Made by a program: the position numbers and the translations under genes
Shown here: piece after piece, positions 20,565-28,526 of the stretch
Layout: every line of letters starts with the position of its first letter
Position numbering within the stretch: the first letter of the stretch is position 1
Notes under the pieces: model-generated
Databases searched by the model: none
The model's input: the letters and a program-made list of their open reading frames with translations, nothing else
What the model was told of the DNA's origin: nothing
Assembly (NCBI GenBank): GCA_022787165.1
Contig: JALFVL010000038.1
Span: 1 to 64,000, forward strand
Length of the DNA stretch: 64,000 nt
Source of the DNA: Clostridiales bacterium
GTDB lineage: Bacteria; Bacillota; Clostridia; Christensenellales; Aristaeellaceae
Direction of reading: 5' to 3'

Positions 20565-21599
20565 TTACAGTGCCTCCAGCACGCCCGCCAGCGCCTCGGC
20601 TTCCTCTCTTCGGGTCGCCCAGCTCGTGACGAAGCGAATCACGCAGCGTCCGTCCGGCAGATCGCTCCATCGCTCAAAGGCGACGCGCTCCTCCAGATGC
20701 TTGCGCTGTGCCTCGGTGACGATCGGGAAAATCTGGTTGGTCACTGTCTCCTGGTAGCAGGGAATGCCTGCGCGCCGCATGGCCCCGCGCACGATGTCGG
20801 CCATTTCGTTTGCGTGGCGCGCCCAGGCGAAGTAGTCGTCGTGCTCCAGCGCCGTCAGGAACATCAATCCGCACAGGCGTCCCTTGGCCATCATGCCGCC
20901 GCGATTCTTGATCATGAAGCGAAAGTCCTTCTGCAGCACGGGATTGACGATCACCATCGCCTCGCCGAAGAGCAGGCCGTTTTTCGTGCCGCCGATGTAG
21001 AAGCAGTCCGCCAACGCCGCGAGATCGCGCAGCGTCACGTCACAACCCTCGCTCGTCAGCGCGCTGCCCAGCCGCGCGCCGTCGACGAACAGGATCAGCC
21101 CCTGCTCATCGCATACCGCCCGCAGCGCGCGCAGCTCGGCAAGCGAATACACCGTCCCGATCTCCGTCGGCTGGGAAATATACAGCAGCCGCGGATGCAC
21201 CATATGCTCGTCGGTATGGCGCAGGCAGACCGCGCGAACGCCCTCGGCACTGACCTTGCCCTCGCTGCCCTCCGCGACAAGCACCTTGTGCCCGCTGCCC
21301 TCGACAGCGCCGGTCTCGTGGACGTTGATGTGGCCGCCCTCGGCCGCAATCGCCGCCTCATACGGGCGCAGGAACGCGCAAAGCGCAATCATGTTGGCCG
21401 ACGTGCCGCCGGTCATCATGTGAACGGCCGCGCCCGGCTGCCCCGTCTTCTCGCGGATGAGCTCCTGCGCACGCAGGCTGTAAGCATCCAGCCCGTAGCC
21501 GCAGGTGTGCTCCAGATTCGTCTCCATCAGGCGCTGCATCACCAGCGGATGCGCGCCCTCGCCATAATCGTTCATAAAAAAGAGCTTGTCCACAGCCAT
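20565..21599 (-). CDS. Low-specificity L-threonine aldolase / beta-eliminating lyase family
   Basis: FFMNDYGEGAHPLVMQRLMETN; PLP lysine FYIGGTKNGLLFGEAMV. Confidence 0.9.
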   Translation of the reverse strand: MAVDKLFFMNDYGEGAHPLVMQRLMETNLEHTCGYGLDAYSLRAQELIREKTGQPGAAVHMMTGGTSANMIALCAFLRPYEAAIAAEGGHINVHETGAVEGSGHKVLVAEGSEGKVSAEGVRAVCLRHTDEHMVHPRLLYISQPTEIGTVYSLAELRALRAVCDEQGLILFVDGARLGSALTSEGCDVTLRDLAALADCFYIGGTKNGLLFGEAMVIVNPVLQKDFRFMIKNRGGMMAKGRLCGLMFLTALEHDDYFAWARHANEMADIVRGAMRRAGIPCYQETVTNQIFPIVTEAQRKHLEERVAFERWSDLPDGRCVIRFVTSWATRREEAEALAGVLEAL

Positions 21600-21606
21600 C
21601 CTCCTG

Positions 21607-22428
21607 TCAGCCCCTCACCGTGCCGGCGAGCAGCGTTTCGTCAATCGTGATCTGCGTCACCTGCGACAGATCCAGCGTCTCGGTATCGACGCCCGCAAGC
21701 ATCGGCGTCATGCGCGCCAGATGCGCGGCAAGCGCCGCACCGACCGGGCGGGTATACGTAATCGTCCGGCTTGCAAGAACCTCCATGTGCTCTTTGGCGT
21801 AGTCCTCCACCGGCGTGCCGTCGTAGCGCTCGCGGCGCAGCCTCGCGCCAGCCGCCTCGCGAAGCTCCCACAGATAGCCCTCCCGCGGCATAAGCTTCAC
21901 CAGCAGTCCGTCCGGCCTGAGCACGCGGCCAAATTCGGCGTAGTTTGCCGGTGTGAATACGTCGAGCAGCACGTCGGCGCAGCCATCCCGCAGCGGGATA
22001 TTGGCCAGATCGCCGACGAAGAACGACGCCTCCCTCGCGCTGCGTGCAGCCAGGCGGACGGCCTCCTTCGAAAGGTCAAATCCGATGCGCGTCATCGCGC
22101 GCGCCGCAAGCACCCTTCGCGTATAAAACCCTTCGCCGCAGCCGGCATCCACCAGCACGGGCGTCTTCTCCCCTGACAGCAGCGCGCCAAGCACCTCGTC
22201 AATCGCCCCAATCACGGGGTCGTACATGCCGCTTTCAAAGATCCTGGCGCGGCTCTCAAAGAGCGCCTTCGTGTAAAACGATTCCCGCTTGCCGGGCGCA
22301 AGATGCACATCTCCGAAGCGGGAAAGGTCGTAGCAATGCCCCTGACCGCAGACGAGGCTGTTTGCCCGGCGCGCAAGCGGACCGTGGCACAGCGGACAGC
22401 GAAGGAGCGATTCAGCTTCCTGTGTCAT
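21607..22428 (-). CDS. 23S rRNA (guanine-N1)-methyltransferase RlmA-like
   Basis: N-terminal CPLCHGPLARRANSLVCGQGHCYDLSRFGDVHL zinc motif; SAM motif VLVDAGCGEGFYTRRV. Confidence 0.88.
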   Translation of the reverse strand: MTQEAESLLRCPLCHGPLARRANSLVCGQGHCYDLSRFGDVHLAPGKRESFYTKALFESRARIFESGMYDPVIGAIDEVLGALLSGEKTPVLVDAGCGEGFYTRRVLAARAMTRIGFDLSKEAVRLAARSAREASFFVGDLANIPLRDGCADVLLDVFTPANYAEFGRVLRPDGLLVKLMPREGYLWELREAAGARLRRERYDGTPVEDYAKEHMEVLASRTITYTRPVGAALAAHLARMTPMLAGVDTETLDLSQVTQITIDETLLAGTVRG

Positions 22429-22454
22429 ACACGTTCTCCTGCCTGATCCCCAAA

Positions 22455-23681
22455 TCAGAAGTAATCCGAGAAATACGGCTGCTCGATGGGGATGATGTCC
22501 TCAAGGATGCGCACGGCGGTTTCGCCCGCGCGCAGGCGCTCCACGCGCTTTAAATACGTCGGCCTCTTGTAGCCAAAGAACATCGCCGTCAGCGTCTGGA
22601 TGTCACAGCGCACAAGCTCGCCGCGCGTGCCGCCGCGCTCAAGGATGGTGCTCCCCTCCTTGTCCCAGCGCAGCGAAAAATCGCCGCAGTTGCAATCCAT
22701 GATCGGGTCGTCGATGATGAAGTGCAGGTCGTCGTGAATCGAGATGATGTCAAACGGATACTGCCGGATGAATTCCTCGAAATCGACAATGCGCGCCATG
22801 ATGTAGGGCTCAATCTCCTCCTGAATCTCGCTGTCCTCGAGCAGGAACGCCATCGGCTCGTTGGTGTAATTGTTGCCGACCACCTTCTCGATCATCGAGA
22901 AATGCGCGGAGATGTAGTTCCAAAGGCCGTGCCGCGCCTCCTGGTTGATGGTCACCAGCTCCTTGATGCGGAAAACGTCGTTGGCGATGTAATAGACCAG
23001 ATACCCGGTCGGCTCCTCATCGGCGTCATAATAGACCGCGACGAGCACGTCGTCCGCCTCCCAGCGCCAGTATTCCTCCCATTCCAGCTCATTGCGCTTG
23101 AGCGCGCCGTGGCGCATCCTGGTAAACGCGTCATGAACCTTCCGGATGTCCTCATTGTCAATCGTCACGCGCTCGACCATGCCGCCAACCTTGCGCCGCT
23201 TGGGCAGCTGCGTGTCCTTGATCGTGTAGGTCATCTTGTCCGAGACAATCTCCCAGCCCTTCTTGCGGTAATACGGCACAAGGTAGGGATAGAGCATGGA
23301 GACGCTTTGGTGATTGCCGCGCATATTGTCAAGCGCCTGCTTCATCAGCTTACTCATCAGCCCGCGCCCCATGTATTCAGGATAGGTCGCCACGCCGGTC
23401 ACGCCGCCCATCCTGTACATCTGCCCAAAAAGGTTGACCTGCATCGGATAAATGCTGATCTGCGAGGCCAGCTTGTCCCCATCAAACCAGCCGAAGGACT
23501 CCGTCTTCTTGAGCACGGGCTTTTTGGATTTCTCCATCTCCTTCTGGTTCCATCCGAGGGAGGCCAGCTCGCTGTCCGTCACCTGGAACGCATATCGAAG
23601 CAGCGCATTGTACTGCGCCGTGTCATCCGTGGTCAGCCTGCGCATCAGCAGCCTGTCTTCCAGCTTGCCCTGTTTCATCAT
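22455..23681 (-). CDS. GNAT family N-acetyltransferase, Eis-like
   Basis: GGVTGVATYPEYMGRGLMSKLMKQAL and C-terminal sterol-carrier-like region. Confidence 0.88.
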   Translation of the reverse strand: MMKQGKLEDRLLMRRLTTDDTAQYNALLRYAFQVTDSELASLGWNQKEMEKSKKPVLKKTESFGWFDGDKLASQISIYPMQVNLFGQMYRMGGVTGVATYPEYMGRGLMSKLMKQALDNMRGNHQSVSMLYPYLVPYYRKKGWEIVSDKMTYTIKDTQLPKRRKVGGMVERVTIDNEDIRKVHDAFTRMRHGALKRNELEWEEYWRWEADDVLVAVYYDADEEPTGYLVYYIANDVFRIKELVTINQEARHGLWNYISAHFSMIEKVVGNNYTNEPMAFLLEDSEIQEEIEPYIMARIVDFEEFIRQYPFDIISIHDDLHFIIDDPIMDCNCGDFSLRWDKEGSTILERGGTRGELVRCDIQTLTAMFFGYKRPTYLKRVERLRAGETAVRILEDIIPIEQPYFSDYF

Positions 23682-23707
23682 TCTCTCACTCCCTTTTCGC
23701 GGGCTCT

Positions 23708-23737
23708 ATTATACCACACAGAAAACTCCCCTTTCAA
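23708..23737 (-). promoter_or_regulatory. Sigma-A promoter for GNAT gene, overlapping upstream terminator
   Basis: Minus strand TTGAAA-N18-TATAAT. Confidence 0.75.
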
Positions 23738-23747
23738 GCCAGGGGAG
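23722..23747 (-). terminator. Terminator of CDF transporter gene
   Basis: Minus strand CTCCCCT ggcttgaa AGGGGAG TTTT. Confidence 0.75.
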
Positions 23748-23754
23748 CCGCCTG

Positions 23755-24933
23755 TCAGCGCGCCGCGCTGATATAGCTGCGTTCAGTCGTGATGACGCAG
23801 TAATAATTCGGGTATTGCGCCGAAACGCCCTCGCTGATGCGGCGGCGGATCTCCTCCTCCGGCATCTTGAGGTCATACGGAACCACGCAGTCAAAGACGA
23901 CGTTGGTGTGCGTGTTGCCTGGCACCATGCGCAGATCGTGAATCGTCATCTGCGGATGGATTGCCGCTGCCAGCTCGGCGATAAATGCGCGCATGACCGG
24001 CACGCGCGGGTCGTCCGTGACGACCGGGTCGTAGTGGACGACCAGATGCAGCTTCTGCTCGTGCAGAAAATCGCGCTCGATGTTGTCGATGATGTCGTGG
24101 CTGATGAGCGGGTCCTCATTGGCGGCCATCTCGACGTGGACGCTCGCGAATTCGCGGCCCGGGCCGTAGTCATGCACCAGCAGGTCGTGTATGCCCAGCA
24201 CGCCGGGATAGGTCATGATCTTTCTTCGAATCTGGTCGACCTCCTCCCGGGAGGCAGCGGAGCCGAGCATCGGGTCGATTGTGTCGCGCACAAGCCTGAA
24301 GCCGCTCACAAGGATGAACGCCGCGACGGCCAGGCCCATGAAGCCGTCAAGCGTCAGCCCGGTGAAATGCGCAATCAGCGTCGCCAGCAGCACGGCGCCG
24401 GTGGAAATCACGTCGTTGCGGCTGTCATCCGCTGTTGCCATCAGGGTCTGGGAATCGATCTTCCGGCCAATCCTGCGGTTGAACATCGCCATCCAAAGCT
24501 TCACGGCGATGGAGGCCGCCAGCACAAACACGGTCGTCCAGCTGAAGAGAACAGGCGTCGGCGCGAGTATCTTCTCGATGCTGCTCTTGAGCAGCTCTAC
24601 GCCGATGACGAGGATCATCACGGCGACCATCAGGCCGGAGAGGTATTCGTAGCGGCCATGGCCGTATGGGTGCTCGGCGTCGGCGGGCCGGTCCGCCAGC
24701 TTGAAGCCCAGCAGGCTCACGACGCTCGAGGAGGCGTCCGACAGGTTGTTGACCGCGTCTGCCGTGATCGCCACGGAGCCGCTGATCGTACCCACGATGA
24801 GCTTGCCCGCGAAGAGTATCGCATTGCAGCCAATGCCCACCAGGCTTGCCGCCTTGCCGTATGCGCTGCGCACGCGCTCATCCTTGACGCTCCCGCCCTT
24901 TTCAATCCTGTTTTCTATCCATTTTGTCAGCAT
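23755..24933 (-). CDS. Cation diffusion facilitator family transporter
   Basis: DAVNNLSDASSSVVSLLG; ADDSRNDVISTGAVLL metal-site pattern. Confidence 0.93.
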   Translation of the reverse strand: MLTKWIENRIEKGGSVKDERVRSAYGKAASLVGIGCNAILFAGKLIVGTISGSVAITADAVNNLSDASSSVVSLLGFKLADRPADAEHPYGHGRYEYLSGLMVAVMILVIGVELLKSSIEKILAPTPVLFSWTTVFVLAASIAVKLWMAMFNRRIGRKIDSQTLMATADDSRNDVISTGAVLLATLIAHFTGLTLDGFMGLAVAAFILVSGFRLVRDTIDPMLGSAASREEVDQIRRKIMTYPGVLGIHDLLVHDYGPGREFASVHVEMAANEDPLISHDIIDNIERDFLHEQKLHLVVHYDPVVTDDPRVPVMRAFIAELAAAIHPQMTIHDLRMVPGNTHTNVVFDCVVPYDLKMPEEEIRRRISEGVSAQYPNYYCVITTERSYISAAR

Positions 24934-25038
24934 GGGAATTCATCCTTCCTTCTGTCTCCCGCCTGGCGGGAGCATGCGCTTCCTTCTGCCGTACATGCCT
25001 GATTCAACATGTTAGCTTTATCAATCAAATTGCCATAT

Positions 25039-25070
25039 AAAAAGAGCTGCCCGTGCGCTTCGCACAGGCA
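25039..25070 (-). terminator. Terminator downstream of panE-like gene
   Basis: Minus strand TGCCtGTGCgaagcGCACgGGCA then T-rich. Confidence 0.65.
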
Positions 25071-25154
25071 ATTCCATTCTATGTCAGATTCTACGCGGTG
25101 TGCCGATTTCCTTCTTTTTCCAAAGTTTTTTCGCTTCCGCTGCGTGAAAAACGC

Positions 25155-26072
25155 TCAATACGCCGCTTCCATCGCCTTGACCGTGTCCAATAGCCAGCGG
25201 TTCACGGGCACATCGAGGTCATATCGCTGCGCACGGCGGACAATCTCCCCGGCGAAGAGCTCCACCTCGCTTTTTCTGTGCGCCTCCCCATCCTGACGCA
25301 TGCTCGGCTTGCCCATGGGCGACAGAGAATCGACCAGCGCGACCCAGGCGTCAAACTCCGCGTCGCTGATCGGGAAGCCCTCCCGCGCTGCAACCGCCTG
25401 CGCCTCTCGCATCGCGCCGAGCATCACCTCGCGCGGCCTGCCCGGGCGCTGCACCGTGCCATAATCGCCCTCAAAGACCATGACCGCCTGGTTGACGCCG
25501 ACGTTGAGCATCAGCTTGCCCCATTGGCGGCGCAGCATGTCCTCAACAGGCTCTGCCTTAACGCCGTGCGCGTTAAGATAGTCCGCAACCGCCTGCACGC
25601 GCGCCGTCACCGGGCCCGGCTCGCGCTCGCCGAGCACGATCTGTCCCGCGTGCTCGTAGGTCAGCGCCGGGCCGACCTTGACGGCGTCCATGCCCTGCGC
25701 CGTGCAGTAAAGCACCCGGCCAGCGCCAAAGCGCGCGCTAAGCGCCTCCTCGCTGCTCACGCCGTTGAGCACGGAGAGCAGCAGCGTCTTTTCCCCGACA
25801 AACGCGGCAGCGGTCTCCATCGCCGCGCTCAAACCGCCCGCCTTGGTCGCGAAGATCAGCAGGTCGACGGGCCTGCCCTGCGCGGGCGTCACGAGGTCAA
25901 ACGTCACGGGCTTCCCGTTGCAGGTCACGCCCTCTCTGCGGCAGCGCGCGGCGCGCGCCTCGTCCGCGATGATGATCAGCTGCGCGCCGCCCGAGAGCAG
26001 CCGCTCGCCAAAGAGCACGCCCAGCGCGCCCAGCCCGATCAGGCCGACCGTCTGAATCCGCGTCCCGCTCAT
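25155..26072 (-). CDS. panE: 2-dehydropantoate 2-reductase
   Basis: VGLIGLGALGVLFGERLLSGGAQLIII; LLIFATKAGGLSAAMET; start overlaps nfo stop. Confidence 0.9.
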   Translation of the reverse strand: MSGTRIQTVGLIGLGALGVLFGERLLSGGAQLIIIADEARAARCRREGVTCNGKPVTFDLVTPAQGRPVDLLIFATKAGGLSAAMETAAAFVGEKTLLLSVLNGVSSEEALSARFGAGRVLYCTAQGMDAVKVGPALTYEHAGQIVLGEREPGPVTARVQAVADYLNAHGVKAEPVEDMLRRQWGKLMLNVGVNQAVMVFEGDYGTVQRPGRPREVMLGAMREAQAVAAREGFPISDAEFDAWVALVDSLSPMGKPSMRQDGEAHRKSEVELFAGEIVRRAQRYDLDVPVNRWLLDTVKAMEAAY

Positions 26073-26923
26073 GCCTCTACCCCCTTGAGTACCTCGTCGT
26101 AGGCCGCGCGCAGCAGCCGGATCTCCCTGGCGTAGCCCTCCGGCTCGTTGGGTGTCTCCAGCTCGAAGGGCAGATGGCGCAGGCGCGGATGCGTGATGAT
26201 GCGCGTCATCGCCTCCAGTCCGATGCTCCCCTCTCCGATCCTCTCGTGCCGGTCCTTGCGGCTCCCGATGGGATTTTTGCTGTCGTTGACGTGTATCGCG
26301 CGCAGGCACTCAAGGCCGATGATTCGGTCAAACTCGCCGAGCACATCCTCCAGCCGGCCCACGACGTCATAGCCCGCGTCGTAGACATGGCAGGTATCCA
26401 GGCAGACGCCCAGCCTGTCCCCCGCGCGGCAGCTGTCCATGATGGCGCGCAGCTCCTCAAAGCTGCGCCCGACCTCGCTGCCCTTGCCCGCCATGGTCTC
26501 CAGCAGCACGGGCGTATGAATATCGTCCGTGAGCACCTCATCAAGCATCTGCGCGATCAGGCGCACGCCCGTCTCCACCCCCTGCTTGACGTGGCTGCCC
26601 GGGTGAAAATTCAGCATGACGCCGGGAATGTGCTTAAGGCGCTCCAGATCCTCGCGCATCGTCCTGCGCGCAAAGCCGCGCAGCCCCTCGTCCGCCGCGC
26701 AGGCATTGAGCGTGTAGGGCGCATGCGCGACGACCGGCGCGAACTGATGCGTTTGCATCAGCTGCACGAGCGCCGCAGCGTCCGCCTCGTCAAACGCCTT
26801 GACCGAGCCGCCGCGCGGATTGCGCGTAAAAAACTGAAAGGTATCGGCGCCCAGTGAAAGCGCCTGCCTGCCCATCGCGAGATAGCCGTTTGAGCAGGAG
26901 AGATGACAACCGATATGCAGCAT
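26069..26923 (-). CDS. nfo: Deoxyribonuclease IV (AP endonuclease 2)
   Basis: LGADTFQFFTRNPRGG; VCLDTCHVYDAGYDV; AIHVNDSKNPIGSRKDRHERIGEG. Confidence 0.95.
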   Translation of the reverse strand: MLHIGCHLSCSNGYLAMGRQALSLGADTFQFFTRNPRGGSVKAFDEADAAALVQLMQTHQFAPVVAHAPYTLNACAADEGLRGFARRTMREDLERLKHIPGVMLNFHPGSHVKQGVETGVRLIAQMLDEVLTDDIHTPVLLETMAGKGSEVGRSFEELRAIMDSCRAGDRLGVCLDTCHVYDAGYDVVGRLEDVLGEFDRIIGLECLRAIHVNDSKNPIGSRKDRHERIGEGSIGLEAMTRIITHPRLRHLPFELETPNEPEGYAREIRLLRAAYDEVLKGVEA

Positions 26924-26925
26924 GC

Positions 26926-28149
26926 TTATGCTCCTTTTTCTTTTTCGGCTCTGCCGCGCAGCGCATCCCGGCGGCGCCCAAGCGCCTTCGCCGCCGGCCG
27001 CTCAAACCCGTAGGTCAGCAGCGCAGCCACGGCAAACGCGCCGATAAAGCAGGCCGCCGTGAAGGCGAGCTGCCAGACGTGCTCGCCGTCGTAATTCGGC
27101 GTCGCCGACTGGCTGGGAATGAGGCCCGACTCGAGCAGCCAGACGGCCAGCGTCTGATGCCAGATATAAAACTGCATGGAAACCGACGAGACAAACCGCG
27201 TCAGCGGGTTGGAAAACACCTTGCGCAGCAGCAGGCCCGCATGAGCCGAGCACAGCAGCAGCCCCGCGCCCAACAGCCCCATCGAAAGCCGGTTCGCCAT
27301 CTGCCCCAGACGGATAGCCTCCGTGCCGGGGCAGGAGGCCTGCCTCCTGGCGACCCGCCAGAGCAGCATCAGCATCAGCACGCTCAGCGCCGTGCACAGC
27401 AGCCGCTGCAGCGCGCCATGCCGCTTTCCGGACAGTCGCACATGCGCAACCGCCGCCGCCATGCCCAGCGCAAACGTATCCAGATAGGCCGGAAGCTGGT
27501 TGAAATACAGGCTGACGTCCTCTACGTTTGCAGCAACCCAGCCGCGGAACGCGAGCGAGATACCCACCATCGCGGCAAGCGTCGTCGCAGGCAGGCGCAG
27601 AAACGCGCGCGCCAGCAGCGGAAAGAGCAGATAAAGCTGCATCTCGATGGCCAGCGTCCAGAGCGCGCCGCCCAGCGGCGTCGCATAATAGGTCTTGTAG
27701 AAAAACGTGTGCGTATAGGTCAGGTGCGCCAGCAGATCCTGCGCCATATCCGCCCGGCTTCTGTACGCCCCCCTCACAATGGCCACGGCCGCCATGATCG
27801 CCAGCGCCAGCAGGTAAGAGGGCTCGATGCGCATCAAGCGGCGCGCGTAAAAATCGCCCGTCGCCGGCAACGGCCTGCCCTCCTCTCTCGCGCGCACCCA
27901 CGGCAGGAACAGGCAGAAGCCGCTGATCAGGATCATGATATCCACCCACATGTAGCCCGAGCGCACCAGCGGATCCAGGCTGATCTCCCGGCCAAAGACC
28001 GTCAGCGACGGATAGAGCCAGGACTGCTGCCAGATGTGGAACCAGCCGACGATCAGGATCGCCATTGCGCGGATGCCGTCGCAGGTGTCCACATGGCGCA
28101 CATCCGGCGCGCGCCGCGCGTCATCAAGCCATGTTTTGAAGGGGTTCAT
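26926..28149 (-). CDS. Acyltransferase family 3 membrane protein
   Basis: GIRAMAILIVGWFHIWQQSW; LARRLMRIEPSYLLAL; multiple TM. Confidence 0.9.
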   Translation of the reverse strand: MNPFKTWLDDARRAPDVRHVDTCDGIRAMAILIVGWFHIWQQSWLYPSLTVFGREISLDPLVRSGYMWVDIMILISGFCLFLPWVRAREEGRPLPATGDFYARRLMRIEPSYLLALAIMAAVAIVRGAYRSRADMAQDLLAHLTYTHTFFYKTYYATPLGGALWTLAIEMQLYLLFPLLARAFLRLPATTLAAMVGISLAFRGWVAANVEDVSLYFNQLPAYLDTFALGMAAAVAHVRLSGKRHGALQRLLCTALSVLMLMLLWRVARRQASCPGTEAIRLGQMANRLSMGLLGAGLLLCSAHAGLLLRKVFSNPLTRFVSSVSMQFYIWHQTLAVWLLESGLIPSQSATPNYDGEHVWQLAFTAACFIGAFAVAALLTYGFERPAAKALGRRRDALRGRAEKEKGA

Positions 28150-28526
28150 GAAATAATCACATCCAAATCGTCATTCTGCGTGTCGATCGGCTCTCCGGTG
28201 AGGCTGACGGTCAGCTTGTGCGGCAGACAGACGATCGTCTTGGCAGCGTTGCGCATCTTCCCCTGGTGGATGCACAGCCCGTCGCGGCAATTTGCCTCCT
28301 TCATGTACACCGATCCGTTCTCCACGACGATCACGTTGACCGAGCCGTCCTCCTGGCGGATCTCATAGGTGTCATTGACCGCGAGCGGCTTGCGCAGCAC
28401 CACCTCGCCGTCCACCGTGACGACGACGGTGCTCGCCTCCCCACCCAGCGAGGCCTGCGCGAACAGATACAGCGCAAGCGCCGTGAGCAGCAGCGCGCCT
28501 ATGATCAGGATATCCCGTTTCTTCAC
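28146..28526 (-). CDS. NusG domain II-containing protein
   Basis: TM then VVVTVDGEVVLRKPLAVNDTYEI ... CRDGLCIHQGKMRNAAKTIVCLPHKLTV. Confidence 0.9.
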   Translation of the reverse strand: MKKRDILIIGALLLTALALYLFAQASLGGEASTVVVTVDGEVVLRKPLAVNDTYEIRQEDGSVNVIVVENGSVYMKEANCRDGLCIHQGKMRNAAKTIVCLPHKLTVSLTGEPIDTQNDDLDVIIS

